NCBI GenBank assembly: GCA_946811695.1
Contig: OX328132.1
Location: forward strand, 52,235,857-52,299,856
Source: Gonocerus acuteangulatus
Taxonomy: Eukaryota; Arthropoda; Insecta; Hemiptera; Coreidae
Direction: 5' to 3'
DNA: 64,000 nt
The translations under genes and the position numbers were made by a program. Within the stretch, counting starts at the first letter, position 1. Every line of letters starts with the position of its first letter. This document shows, in pieces, positions 34,034 through 43,204 of the stretch. A model generated the notes under the pieces. It was not told where the DNA came from. It did not search any database and saw only the letters and a list, made by a program, of their open reading frames with translations.

Positions 34034-36440
34034 TACATACATATAAAAATATATTAGAATGTAATACTATTAGGTCAGTCAATAAGTTTGTGCACATTAC
34101 CAGGTCTGCAAGTTTAAAATGTCGTTTATTTCTTAAAATATATACACAGTAATTTAAAAAAAAGTATAATATATTTCATTCAAAGTACTGGCCCTCGCTT
34201 TCTACACATTTTGTCCATCTCTCGGGCAATTTATGGATACCATTCCAAAAGAATGCTTCATCTTTATTTGAAATCCATTCATCGAGCCATTTTCTTACAT
34301 CCTCGAAATTGTTAAAATGTTGCTCAGCCAATGAGTGTCCCATCGATGAGAAGAGGTGATAATCAGAAGGCGCCAGGTCAGGTGAATACGGCGGGTGGGG
34401 TAGGAGTTCCCAACCAAGCGAAGAAATCGTTTCCTTAGTCAATCTGGCTGAATGTGCAGGAGCGTTATCATGCTGAAGAATGACTTTGGCGTGCCTGTGA
34501 GCCCATTCTGGGCGTTTTTCGATCAATGCGTGACTCAAATTGATCAATTGTTGTCGGTAGCGGTCGGTATTGACTGTTTCGCCGGGTTTGAGAAGCTCGT
34601 AGTAGATTACTCCCTTCTGATCCCACCACACACACAGCATTGTCTTCTTCCCAAAACGATCCGGTCTTGCACTCGATGTGGATGGTTGTCCTGGCGTTAC
34701 CCATGATTTTATTCGTTTGGGATTCTGAAAATAAATCCATTTTTCATCGCCAGTTACAACTCGATGCAAAAAACCCTTTCTTTCGTGGCGTAAAAGCAGC
34801 ATTTCGCACACAGTTTTTCGTTTTTCCATCTGTCGTTCGTCCAATTCATGTGGAACCCATTTTCCAACCTTTTGAATCTTTACCATAGCTCTCAGGCGAT
34901 CGGAAATGGCTTGCCTAGTGACATTCAACTGTTCTGCCATCATTTGTTGGGTTTGGGTATTGTCTTCGTCTAATAAAGATTGCAATTCGACGTCCTCAAA
35001 CTTTTTTGGTCGATTTTCTCGTTTTTTATCAGTAACATCAAAATCACCACGTTTGAAACTTTGAAACCAACGTTCACATGTCTTGACGGTTGGAGCAAGA
35101 TCGCCATAAGTCTCAACAAGAATTCGATGACATTCAGATGCCTTTTTCTTTTGATTAAATAATAAAATCATGACATGCCGCAAATGCTCTTTATTTGGCT
35201 TAAAATTAGACATTTTTAACACCAAAGAAAGGTATGATACGTCTGCGTAAACGACTTAAAAACAACTGACTTTTGTAAACAAATGACTAACAAACAAGAT
35301 AGCGTTTAGAGATAAGCAAATCCTTCAATAGGCTAAGAGCGTATTCTATTGGAATTAAAACGACATTTTAAACTTGCAATCCTGGTATAACCTTATTCAT
35401 TCATTAAGATTTTGAATTTTTCGACACATACCTTCACTTGACTAATGAACTAGTCAGGCTGTCGCCAATTTTCGAAAACATTGAACGTATATTAGTACTA
35501 ATAGAAAATGAATATTGATAATCAAAATGAACGAGCTGTGTTACATTTTTATTTTTGTATGTCGAATCTGCCAGTTCTGCAGCGATAAAAATCAATAGTG
35601 TATTTGGTGCACATATTATCAGTGTAAGAAATGCCCAGAAATGATTTAAAAAAATTATTGTTAGAGAAAGCATCATGTATGATGAACGGTATGAGTAAGT
35701 CCAGTTAATTTTAAGAAAGACATTCTTAAAAATCTTGAGTAGCCAGAGCAAGAATTAACTATGGATCAGATAGCAGTAAGGATTGATTTATCTCATGAAT
35801 AAAAAATCACTTGTAAATGATGAATGCCAACACAGTGTTATTTATTTATCATGATAATGCTGGAAAACTGATGGCACAAGCAAAAAATTCTTGAATTTAT
35901 TTGAGAGCTTTTTCCTCATCCAGCTTGACCCACGGACATTGTGCAAGAGATTTCCACTTAACATGTGCCTTATGTGCTTGTTTACTAGGGATAAAGTTGA
36001 ATTCTAATCAGAATGTAATAATTTAACTTCCAAATTTGATAGCATCAAAACCAGAATCTTTCTGCAGCTATAAAATTTAAAAGCTATCTGTAAGACGGTG
36101 AGAAATTGTAGATAGAGAAGACAATTACTCTATTTAAAAATTTACCCCAAGGATTTTCATTAATATAGGACTAACCTACATAAGACAAGCTCCTTGCAAT
36201 AGGGAAACATTTTATGCAATAATAAAAATAAATAATAACTTGCTATTATTCAGAATATATTAAAGAAATAAAATACGATATCTTAAAAAATTATCAATAA
36301 AAAGGTGAAAAAATTGTATTTTTACCTAATTTCTTCTGATGGAAATTCAAAAAAAACTTTGTCTGGGTTTGCAGCTTTTGTATTTTTACAGCCAGGTACT
36401 GCACAATAGATGTTGCTCGGGGATTCTTCTTCAGTTTCAC
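23051..36440 (-). CDS. THAP-ZAD-C2H2 zinc-finger protein (five exons)
   Basis: Joined exons on the minus strand: 36326-36440, 32733-33019, 30686-30807, 25888-26021 and 23051-25427. Every junction is GT-AG and phases match throughout (AG|G, G|AC, GAT|GTC, AG|T). The order is a THAP C2CH finger, an acidic spacer, a ZAD dimerisation domain with two C-x2-C pairs, a long Asp/Glu/Ser-rich linker, then about 18 C2H2 fingers. THAP and C2H2 domains bind DNA in known families, and ZAD mediates dimerisation or nuclear protein contacts; the inferred role is a nuclear transcription regulator. Target genes cannot be read from sequence. The first listed exon opens with a split codon, so coding sequence must exist upstream; the ubiquitin-like exon at 45094-45283 fits in phase. 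Introns are loaded with transposons. No disabling mutation is seen. Exon borders were read by eye, so an extra small exon could be missed. Confidence 0.85.
25888..26021 (-). CDS. ZAD domain exon, second half
   Basis: 134 bp exon between TTTTAG| and |GTATTC. It encodes [15 protein letters not shown] followed by [14 protein letters not shown] and a helix ending VEDDF. This is the second Cys pair (ICRLC) and the long C-terminal helix that ZAD domains use for dimerisation. It starts in phase 0 after the preceding exon (GAT|GTC) and ends with AG that completes a Ser codon with the last exon. Confidence 0.9.
26441..26535. repeat. Possible short inverted-repeat element in an intron
   Basis: CCGCAAACAAAAGAACAAGG on the left is partly inverse to CACACCCCTTGTTTGCGGTC on the right, about 90 bp overall and GC-richer than its surroundings. 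Confidence 0.45.
27066..27994 (-). mobile_element. Tigger/pogo element with decayed transposase
   Basis: The left end CAGTAGAACTTGGATAATTC and the complement of the right end CAGTGGAACATGGATAATTT are Tigger-type terminal repeats, each flanked by TATA. 929 bp, with a CENP-B-like N-terminal relic on the minus strand. Lies in the intron between the two ZAD exons. Confidence 0.88.
27312..27470 (-). pseudogene. Tigger transposase N-terminal relic (CENP-B-type helix-turn-helix)
   Basis: The minus strand gives [20 protein letters not shown], then KVEKI and a stop. In a shifted frame it continues [27 protein letters not shown]. The order TLTLSEKxxxIK then [13 protein letters not shown] matches the first helix-turn-helix of Tigger/jerky transposases, which binds the element ends. 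A frameshift and in-frame stops show it is dead, and the rest of the transposase is missing. Confidence 0.85.
27995..28013. repeat. Short (TA)n at a Tigger end
   Basis: About nine TA units starting exactly at the right end of the Tigger element. Confidence 0.8.
28430..28660. repeat. Long dispersed repeat, copy 2
   Basis: CTTGGGACCTCTCCATATTT, CTGAGTTCGTCCATAGTGAT and AGAATCTACAGTCTGCTGGA are inverse counterparts of blocks at 11880-12090. Confidence 0.5.
29069..29718. mobile_element. piggyBac-like MITE with TTAA flanks
   Basis: TTAA (29065-29068) then CTCATTCAATGCGACGCCCA on the left. On the right the complement reads CCTTTTCGATGCGACGTGGG next to TTAA (29719-29722). TTAA flanks are the piggyBac signature. 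No transposase frame is seen. Lies in the ZAD intron. Confidence 0.72.
30066..30330. repeat. 265-bp compound (TA)n/TATG array
   Basis: The longest simple-sequence tract in the window: TA runs broken by CATA and GTATATG steps. Open frames reading YIYIYI across it are artefacts. It ends about 75 bp before a pogo MITE. Confidence 0.97.
30405..30653. mobile_element. pogo/Tigger-like MITE next to a ZAD exon
   Basis: The left end CAGTAAACTTCCTTTAATCT and the complement of the right end CAGTAAACTTTTTCTAATCT are inverse repeats, with TA on both sides. 249 bp, no coding. It ends 32 bp from the donor of the ZAD exon at 30686. Confidence 0.85.
30686..30807 (-). CDS. ZAD domain exon, first half
   Basis: 122 bp exon between CTTCTTAG| and |GTAAGT. 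It encodes [16 protein letters not shown] and continues to KINLCLPID, the first ZAD Cys pair (CRLC) plus the segment leading to the second pair in the next exon. It begins with AC that completes an Asp codon from the THAP exon. A pogo-like MITE (30405-30653) ends only 32 bp beyond its donor site. Confidence 0.9.
31201..31249. repeat. (TA)n microsatellite
   Basis: About 24 TA units in the intron between the ZAD and THAP exons. Confidence 0.95.
31851..32461. mobile_element. piggyBac-like MITE with TTAA target duplication
   Basis: TTAA (31847-31850) then CCCTCAGAGTG on the left. The right end, complemented, reads CCCTTAGAGTG beside TTAA (32462-32465). About 611 bp, with no intact transposase. 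It ends about 270 bp from the THAP exon. Confidence 0.82.
32733..33019 (-). CDS. THAP domain exon, C-terminal part, plus acidic spacer
   Basis: 287 bp exon between TCTGCAG| and |GTAATT. It starts [11 protein letters not shown], then has TICSDHF (the C-x2-H zinc ligands of the C2CH THAP fold) and RTAVPCV (the AVPTIF-like box). A spacer follows, ending [12 protein letters not shown] before the ZAD domain. The distance from the second Cys of the preceding exon to this Cys is 49 residues, inside the usual THAP range of 35-50. Confidence 0.9.
33691..33945. mobile_element. Short hAT-like MITE, copy 3, in an intron
   Basis: Starts CATGGGCGTATATAGGGAAT after GTGTGAG and shares the inner GGTATGGAATACTCACGACC. 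The right terminus is lost into an A-rich and (TA)n/(CA)n tract that leads to the mariner element. Confidence 0.75.
33946..34047. repeat. A-rich, (TA)n and (CA)n compound tract
   Basis: A-run, about 27 TA units, nine CA units, then CATA steps. It joins the truncated MITE at 33691 to the mariner element at 34070. Confidence 0.93.
34070..35407 (-). mobile_element. Mauritiana-type mariner element
   Basis: A Tc1/mariner element inside the intron between the two THAP exons, in the same orientation as the host gene. The left end reads TTAGGTCAGTCAATAAG preceded by TA. The right end, complemented, reads TTAATGAATGAATAAGG, so the outermost terminal repeat has drifted, while the inner stretch (GCAAGTTTAAAATGTCGTTT) is the same on both sides. 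It encodes one uninterrupted transposase. Confidence 0.9.
34176..35213 (-). CDS. Mariner transposase, apparently intact (DD34D)
   Basis: An uninterrupted ORF. I choose the Met of [13 protein letters not shown] rather than the Met four codons earlier: this gives 345 residues, the usual length of mauritiana-subfamily transposases. The N-terminal half has the paired helix-turn-helix region ([18 protein letters not shown], then [16 protein letters not shown]). [10 protein letters not shown] precedes the catalytic part. Catalytic Asp residues lie in [21 protein letters not shown] and [13 protein letters not shown], and the last two are 34 residues apart (DD34D). It would cut and paste the element at TA sites in the nucleus. 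The intact frame suggests a recent arrival, although the drifted right terminus may limit mobility. Confidence 0.95.
   Translation of the reverse strand: MSNFKPNKEHLRHVMILLFNQKKKASECHRILVETYGDLAPTVKTCERWFQSFKRGDFDVTDKKRENRPKKFEDVELQSLLDEDNTQTQQMMAEQLNVTRQAISDRLRAMVKIQKVGKWVPHELDERQMEKRKTVCEMLLLRHERKGFLHRVVTGDEKWIYFQNPKRIKSWVTPGQPSTSSARPDRFGKKTMLCVWWDQKGVIYYELLKPGETVNTDRYRQQLINLSHALIEKRPEWAHRHAKVILQHDNAPAHSARLTKETISSLGWELLPHPPYSPDLAPSDYHLFSSMGHSLAEQHFNNFEDVRKWLDEWISNKDEAFFWNGIHKLPERWTKCVESEGQYFE
35408..36325. other. Intron sequence, nothing further recognised
   Basis: AT-rich between the mariner element and the THAP N-terminal exon. A 105-codon minus frame at 35434-35751 has no recognisable domain. 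Confidence 0.4.
36326..36440 (-). CDS. THAP domain exon, N-terminal part
   Basis: 115 bp exon between TTTTTAG| and |GTAAAA. It encodes [20 protein letters not shown] and then [16 protein letters not shown] is the first Cys pair of a THAP finger, and the Phe-Pro is a conserved THAP feature. It opens with two bases of a split codon, so an upstream exon ending in one coding base is required. THAP domains usually sit at or near the protein N-terminus; here about 12 residues of this exon precede the first Cys. Confidence 0.88.
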
Positions 36441-36668
36441 CTAAAAAGTAGGAATTTTAGAGAAAATTGAGCTAATCATCATCTGTACCTATTATAATTT
36501 TCCAATGTTGATCTAATTTCTTTTGACAGAATAAATGACCTTTGGTAATACTACTGCCTTATTGGCAGATTTAAGATAATACTATATCTACAGCACAACA
36601 CAAGTCCATAGGTTTGATTAAATGATCTACAGGTTTCCTGAGAAATATTATAAAGATAAGATTATAAG

Positions 36669-36717
<49 letters not shown>
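36669..36717. repeat. (TA)n microsatellite
   Basis: About 24 TA units, 230 bp upstream (in gene sense) of the THAP N-terminal exon. Confidence 0.95.
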
Positions 36718-36718
<1 letters not shown>

Positions 36719-38084
36719 TATTTCATTGTTTTAACTCAGTCAAATGACTGAAGGAAAAAACTTGTTCATATAAAAATTAAATGGGGGAAATGTCTAACAA
36801 ATCAAAAGATACTCAGCGATTGAACAATGAATACACGGAAAATCAAAAATATCCTGATTATTTCTGAAAATCTAGTCCCTATTAATTTGGGGCATAACTG
36901 CAGCATTTGAATTATAATTTGATTGATTATTTTAAAATGAAACATCAAAATGGCGGTAATTCAAGCAATATACTACTCTTTCTTATATTTTTGAAAGCAT
37001 ATTAACAGTTAATAAGAATATCATTGAATCTAAAAAAAAAACAAAAAAAACAAGTGAATTTGTTCATCACTGTAATAAATCCATAAGGAAATCTTTATTA
37101 AAGAAGAAAACATGTCTCTGGTAATTGAATACCATTTATTTTTCCACAATATTGTCATAGACTATTAAAAAAAAAAAAAACTTAAGTTCAGAAAATTATA
37201 ATCCTCAAATATATACTAAAAACAATTACTTCATAGTAAGTGATTTCAAAATAGGACCCTCTGGTTCAAACTTTGCAATTGCACCCTTAGAAAAATATTA
37301 AAATCGACTTAACTGTTGAACAATTTTTAATATCAATGCTATGAAATCTTCAAGATTTTTGGCCCTAATGGTGCCTCTGTTCATCAATTTCTGCTCGTAC
37401 TTAAGGAACAGAGTATTACAAACATAAAAAAAAAAAATCTCCTTCACATTTTTAATGGGCAGTTATATTTAAAAATTGATTTGACTGCTAAAAGCATTTT
37501 AAAAAATGCAAACCAAATGTTAAACACATTGAATAGAGCAAAAGAAACACTTCCTATACTTCAAGTACTGTTTTCCCTGACTACAATGGTCCACATACCA
37601 CAATTTGATAGCTGTTTTTGAGATATTTAGGAAAATATAAGAAATGTTCAAATGTGCTCCTATCTATTAATTTAAAAAAATAAATTATTACTTCTTGTTA
37701 TTTAATGCTAACCAAAATTGATAAATGCTATTTTTGAGTAACCTAAACATAAAACTCTTTTTTTTCTCTCTCTCTAATTTGTTTGAGAAAAAAAATTAAA
37801 TGTATTGCCTTGAAAATAGTTTCATTAAATTCCTCACTGCAAAAAATCTATAAAAACTGTACCTGGAAATAGTCCCCCCCCCCCCCACCCCGATCTATTA
37901 CCGATGCAATAATCCAATGTTTTGACGACAATTTCAAGACCGTTCAGAAGGGAAGGACTAATACCCCACCATGGTGTAATGAACATCTATAAAAAAATGA
38001 GAAAGGATGACAGGCGACTCTTTAACTTTAGGTTCAGGAAATCAAGTGTAATCAACTTGTTGGTCTCACACATACAAATTTGAA
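36718..38084. other. Putative long intron, mostly unassigned
   Basis: AT-rich. A weak match to the TA-bounded repeat family (GTTTTTGAGATATTTAGGAA) lies near 37610-37640, and a C-run near 37876-37890. No exon recognised. Confidence 0.4.
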
Positions 38085-38180
38085 CCACTATTATTTTCCT
38101 TCTCTATGGGTTATGAAACGTAAAATTTTCTAGTCTGCACTTCCGGATTGCGTCATGAGTTCAACCTAATAAAAGTGGGC
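38085..38180 (-). repeat. Dispersed CGCAATCCGGAAG repeat, minus copy
   Basis: Complement of the block at 8350-8480: CATGACGCAATCCGGAAGTG and AACCCATAG-like sequence in the same order. Confidence 0.65.
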
Positions 38181-38429
38181 TAAAAGGGTGCTCTGGTCCT
38201 GTCGGGGTGTGGTTGGAAAGTCCAGAGTCTGTAACCAACAGTTACTTATACGGCGTTGGTGTGGTGGCATAGAAGCAAGGTGGATTGTCACAGGATCTAA
38301 CTGGGCAAAATACTGCTATGATGTTTACTAGTCACTGGTGCTATGATAGCCACTTCCACTAGGACAATAGAACTATTACTTTATCTGTGACCTCTGCACT
38401 TAGAAGTGGGAAGGTTGGCCAGAATATCT

Positions 38430-38625
38430 GCATAAAGCGGGGTTTACTCCGGACCCAAAGTAGTTATTCGCCCATACCGGGCGCAATTATTGTTGTATTG
38501 CAACAAAACTCGGTATTCGTTTGTGGAAATATTAATAGAAAAATATAATGTAAAAATAAACTAAATCAGTTAATTAGGGGGGGGGGGTTAATTCTGGACC
38601 CGAATTACCAACTTGCCACTACCAG
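38430..38625 (-). repeat. Dispersed repeat with GGAGTAAACCC at both ends, second copy
   Basis: The complement carries CGGGTCCAGAATTAACCCC, CTGATTTAGTTTATTTTTAC, CGAGTTTTGTTGCAATACAA, CCCGGTATGGGCGAATAACT and GTCCGGAGTAAACCCC. Confidence 0.65.
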
Positions 38626-40095
38626 CCGTAATCTATCTATACATATAGTAAAATTCTAACGGATCACTGTCTGTACATTAAGATAAATGAGAAAAAAATA
38701 ATTTTGGAGGCCTTTATCAACGCAATAGTACCCGAAACAATGATGTATAGAATTGTTGTATGCTTGTCCGTATGTCTGCTCAGACACTCTATACACACTA
38801 GAGTTAAACAATCCCTAAGGGATCAGCTTAGTGGCTCCGTCACATTTAACAATCCTAGCAGCCTGTATGCTTGATCCCCGATGGCTATACGTCTAATATC
38901 AAGTATAGATCCAGCTGACAAGTTGCCCTGAACTAGTCAAGACGGGTACAATCAATAGTAAAAAAATGAAACATCTTAAAAATCATTGCATGAAATGACA
39001 ACGGGCCGACGGACTAAAAGGTTCAAAAATGTGTCTAAAACTACTAAAACTGTTTCTTCTAAGCTTGGGGTAGCAGAGGGTTTTTACAAGACAACTCTTT
39101 ATCTTTAAATATTTGTAAAAATTATCAGTTTCTAAATAGTTCCAAATTTAAAATTATATATTTAAAGTCTATCAAAACATTTAAAAACTGCTTGCACCTA
39201 CAGAAACTTCTGACAAAAATACAATGTAATGTACTATATTAATTTGGTTTTTGATGAATATTGTTTACATGTGTTTTCTCCCAGGCGTGTAAATATTTGA
39301 TACGTTCGAGGACTGTTGTTTTCTTTTTGATGATTCCTGGTAATTCAAGGGATCTACATTGACATTCATCTCAAGAATTTCAAAATAAATCCTTTCATTA
39401 CTCCTATTTAATGCCAAGTAGTTTTTCATGATAAATTTTCAAATCATAAATATGTGTGAGTGGCTTGTTTTTATTGTTTTGTCCTTGAATATATTACTCC
39501 TTCACTAAAAATTAATTTAGGAAAGATAGTTCACTCAATGAGACACTCAAACAAATGATATTACCCGCTTACAGTTTGAACCTATATCCCTAAGTGATGT
39601 GCACTTTGACTTGCTGACAAAGACACCATTAACACAACTTTCATGGATATTGAACAATTATATTAATGGGAGAAAAGCAATTTACATTTTCGTAATCTTA
39701 TCAACTTATCTAAAAAAAGGCAAACTAAAAAATAAAGTGACTAAACAATTCAATAAAACATTTATTTGAAAATGAATAACTATTAGATCCAAACTCTAGA
39801 ATGATGAGTTTTATATCACCTAATTTATCAGCTGGATCGAGGTAGCAGCTGACTAAACAAAAATCAACTTACATATTTAGAAACATTAGTACATTGCCAA
39901 AATGATATGTTGCCAAAGAGATAGTATAAGCCAAATATTTTCACCTCTGTGATCACTTTTGCAATTATCTGGAAATTCAGAAGTGGAATTATACATAATT
40001 CAGCAATTAAAGGCTTTAATGTATTTACTGTATGTAATAAATAAAAAAAACTGTTAATTCATACTCAAATATTGAAAGACAGATAGACATTATAT
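38626..40095. other. Putative long intron, unassigned
   Basis: A splice-like minus frame at about 39870-39965 (acceptor TTTCCAG, donor GTAAGT) is open only in phase 0, so it cannot join the ubiquitin-like and THAP exons. Nothing else is supported. Confidence 0.35.
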
Positions 40096-40941
40096 TGATA
40101 AATAAAAGTCCAATTCACAGTAACTGTGTCATCTTAACGTTTTTATTATCCCCAGTGTCATTTGGAAAGCTTGCGACAGAAACAGTTAATGTTTTCTCTA
40201 AATCATTCATGAAAAATGACGACATATAAAAGAGAAAAATGAATTTTAAAGCAAAGCAAGATCTTAGGTGCCACAACAGGAAACTGAAAGTATCCTAAGC
40301 TGAAATTATTCTGTTTAAACACAGATTTATAGAGAGAATGAGATTGCTCTATCAAAAATCTCATAAGAACCGTACTTTTTTTCCCGATGCACCGATAACT
40401 GGGCCATTAGCGCCAACACACATGGCGCAGCTAGGAACCTTCTCAACAGGCCCTGAGATGAGGAAAATTCCTGCTACCGAAGGGACTTGAACCCCCATCT
40501 CACACAAGAGAATCAAAGGCGTTAGCCACTAGACCACAAGGAGACCCAAGGACCGTATTTATAGTAAATTTAATAAGCTTTTGAATAGAATCTTTACTTT
40601 CAACATGATTTCCCATCCGGTTTTTAGATATATAAGAATATATTCGAAAATCCCAAGAAGCATCTAGTTATTTCTTCTTTTCTCAACAATGGTTATAAAT
40701 ATGGAACTGGAAACGGTTTCATTGGATTACCCACATCCAATAACTTATAAAACGTGTAATTAGAATCCTAGTAACACAAAAACGAAAGCATTACGGTTTT
40801 GTTCCCACAAACATTTTGCCCCAAAAAAAAACATGTTCTGGGGGACAGATTCTGCTAGTTAACGAACTTGATTTTTCAAATCACATGATGTATTTTGTAC
40901 CAAATTTCATAATTTGGTCCATTTTTCAGCAAACTAGAGAG
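40096..40941 (-). repeat. TA-bounded repeat family, minus copy
   Basis: The complement begins at the TA array with AGCTCTCTAGTTTGCTGAAA and AATGGACCAAATTATGAAAT. The far end carries AAAAGTCCAATTCACAGTAA and CTGTGTCATCTTAACG, as in the copies at 9.1 and 47.2 kb. A SINE (40374-40547) is inserted. Confidence 0.65.
40374..40547 (-). mobile_element. tRNA-derived SINE (head type 1), old copy
   Basis: Divergent minus-strand copy: the 3' tail reads GATGCACCGATAACTGGGCC on the plus strand, the head ends GGAGACCC. Imperfect flanking duplication (AAGAACCGTAC / AAGGACCGTAT). It lies in the longest putative intron of the zinc-finger gene. Confidence 0.75.

Positions 40942-40995
<54 letters not shown>
40942..40995. 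repeat. (TA)n microsatellite
   Basis: About 27 TA units at the terminus of the repeat copy to its left and near the mariner relic to its right. Confidence 0.95.
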
Positions 40996-40998
<3 letters not shown>

Positions 40999-41093
40999 TG
41001 TAAAATACGTTTGTAGCATTTTCACTGGTGATTTAATAAAAACTTTAGGTTCTTGTAAATATTTTTAATCTATTATGTATGACCCATTTTGAT

Positions 41094-41830
41094 CTAGTAC
41101 ATGTTCTTATCTTTCAGGTAATTTTTTAATTCTGTCCTCCCAGAACTTCTTAATTTTTGTGCAATGAACTCCTCTACGCGCGTTTTGCAATCCTCAAGCG
41201 AATTAAAGTGTTTCTTGTTAAGAGAGTTTTGAAGGGTCTGAAATGGGTAAACATCTGTTGAGGCAAGGTGTGGTGAATATGGTGGGTGGGGGATCACATC
41301 CCAGCCAAACTCCGATAATTTCTGCCAGGTCTGCAAAGACATGTGAAGACAGGCGTTATCGTGATGGAAAACTATGCCTTTGCGATTAGTCAATGCTGGG
41401 CGATTTTGCTCAACCGCTGTCTTTAATTGTTCCAACTGGGCACAGTATACTGAAGAATTACTTGGCTGGTTGGGGCGGAAGGAGCTCAAAGTAAAGGACA
41501 CTTTTCCAATCTCACCAAATGTACAGCATAATTTTTTTTGGATCTAATCCTGCTTTTGGAGTCACAGTGTCGCTAACGGTGGGTCATTCTGTTTTCCCCA
41601 GGACTTTTCCCTCAAAATATTATTGTACAGGACCCACTTTTCATCCCCAGTTATCAACCTCTTTAAAAGTGGATCATTAACATTCCATTTCAGAGGGAAT
41701 CGCAAATGGAAATGCAGTCCAATAAATTATTTTCCAGCAAATTTTGAGGGACCTATATATCATTTCACCAAAACTATCCCACAGCCCTCAAATGATTTGA
41801 GACACTTGCATGAGATATTTTGAGCGTTTC
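41094..41830 (-). pseudogene. Irritans-type mariner transposase relic
   Basis: Conceptual minus-strand fragments in shifting frames: NDPLLKRLITGDEKWVLYNN, then a broken WWDWK-like segment, then an open stretch (41094-41501) with GIVFHHDNACLH, EFGWDVIPHPPYSPHLASTD and HFNSLEDCKTRVEEF. These match the catalytic core order of mariner transposases, with a wording closer to the irritans/SETMAR group than to the intact copy at 34-35 kb. SPDLAPSD has become SPHLASTD. Frameshifts around 41500-41640 make it non-functional. A (TA)n array ends at 40995, close to its left flank. Confidence 0.85.
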
Positions 41831-41881
41831 TGCAGTTTTTTTTGTTTGTTTTTTAATTTATTTTTATTAGTTTGTTAACTT

Positions 41882-41917
41882 TAAGTTTAAAGTTTTACGC
41901 CTAAAATTTGGTTTCTG
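41882..41917. repeat. 36-bp direct repeat, left copy
   Basis: Starts TAAGTTTAAAGTTTTACGCC and ends TTTGGTTTCTG; identical to 44512-44547. Confidence 0.85.
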
Positions 41918-41919
41918 CT

Positions 41920-42260
41920 GTCATAAGTCTCGACACTTCTATACCATCAGGTGTAAACACTGATTATAAAGAGAAGAATTTAATGTCAGAGATAAAAATC
42001 TAGGCTACTGGCTGTATTGTTGACACTTCTGTACCAACAGTTGTAAACACTGATAATGTACGACACAGGACACAAATGTATGTGTGTAAACAGGCCGTAA
42101 ATTTATTCCATATTTTAACAAAACGAGAACTGTCGTATACATATCCATGACGTAAATGTCTGGCTATTTCTGTCAGTATGTAAACATTCAAGAAAATATC
42201 TAACCGACACCTGAGATATATTTCCTGTGAGAAGTGTCAGGTGTAAAGGCACCCTAAAAG
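41920..42260. repeat. Repeated GACACTTCT/GGTGTAAACAC blocks, MITE-like
   Basis: CGACACTTCTATACCATCAG then GTGTAAACACTGATTAT recurs at 42020 (TGACACTTCTGTACCAACAG). It is partly inverse to GAGAAGTGTCAGGTGTAAAG near 42230. Confidence 0.5.
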
Positions 42261-42369
42261 TAAAGTTTTTCAAAATATGAGTTTGTAAATTCATAAAAAT
42301 AAAGTAAATTCGATAAAAAAAAAATAAATAACAGAATGAAAAAGTGTGAAACAATTTTTCACACCATGA

Positions 42370-43021
42370 AACTCAGACTCTATGATAGTAAATACTCGTA
42401 GGGCGATGCGGTGGTGTGGGATAGCCTAGTGCCTGGAGTGCCCCGTGTGCTGAATACTTTTGTCACATGATGTTTCGTCGGAAGGTAATTCTCTTTTACT
42501 TTGCATTCCACTAGTTCCAGGTGTTTCTCCAATGGAAGCGTCTTGGGATACATTATCAGAACCCTCATCATCATTGGAAGAAAACTTTCTTGTCCAGAAA
42601 ACATTTTCTTAGAAATAATTGCACTCACACAATTGTTCACTTGAAAAGAAAAAAAAAATACTGGAGAAATATGTAGAGTAAACTCCAGGTAAAGAGAAAC
42701 AATGGTTTTTCGGCAGTAAAAAAATGGAGGGAGCAGGTTACGTACAGGCAGGCTGAGTAGTTAGAAACTAAAGTGACAAAAGTGAAGTCCTATACCTCCT
42801 ATCAGCTTTGAAGGACACTTCAGCTTCTATAAACAGCCTACAGATGGCAATAATGCAAGGACTGATATAATAGCTCGTAGCAGCCAAGCGCAAAAGAATC
42901 TGTACTGATATATCAGTTTGTAGCACTCGGGGCAATGCTCCCTCCAGACTGAAATATCAGTCCGTAGCACAGCCAGCACTGCAACCACCGGACTGATATA
43001 TCAGTCCATAACAGTATAAGG
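42370..43021 (-). mobile_element. piggyBac-like element, one end and N-terminal coding relic
   Basis: The minus strand starts at TTAA (43022-43025) with CCCTTATACTG, followed by four copies of ACTGATATATCAGT-like palindromes spaced 35-50 bp apart. A frameshifted N-terminal-like coding piece follows (MFSGQES in one frame, then SSNDDEGSDNVSQDAS in the next). This acidic N-terminus and the TTAA end fit a piggyBac transposase. The catalytic region and the second terminus were not found. Confidence 0.6.
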
Positions 43022-43204
43022 GTTAAATATATTTATATTATTAAGGGGCTACCTCTTTACTAGAAATACATCTCCAGACCATAACATTCACTGCAAACTC
43101 TAATGTCCATTTTGAACATGGTGCTGTTAGGGCCTCAACAGGCCCTATTCTTCGGCTGTTCTAATTTTCTTTGTCTCATACTGATTCTATCTGTAGCATG
43201 GATA

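Noticed and set aside
34452..34888. Plus-strand frames across the mariner
   Set aside because: Antisense shadows of the transposase; the minus frame carries all catalytic motifs.
39870..39965. Extra exon linking the ubiquitin-like and THAP exons
   Set aside because: It has acceptor- and donor-like ends but is open only in phase 0, while a phase-1 exon is needed.
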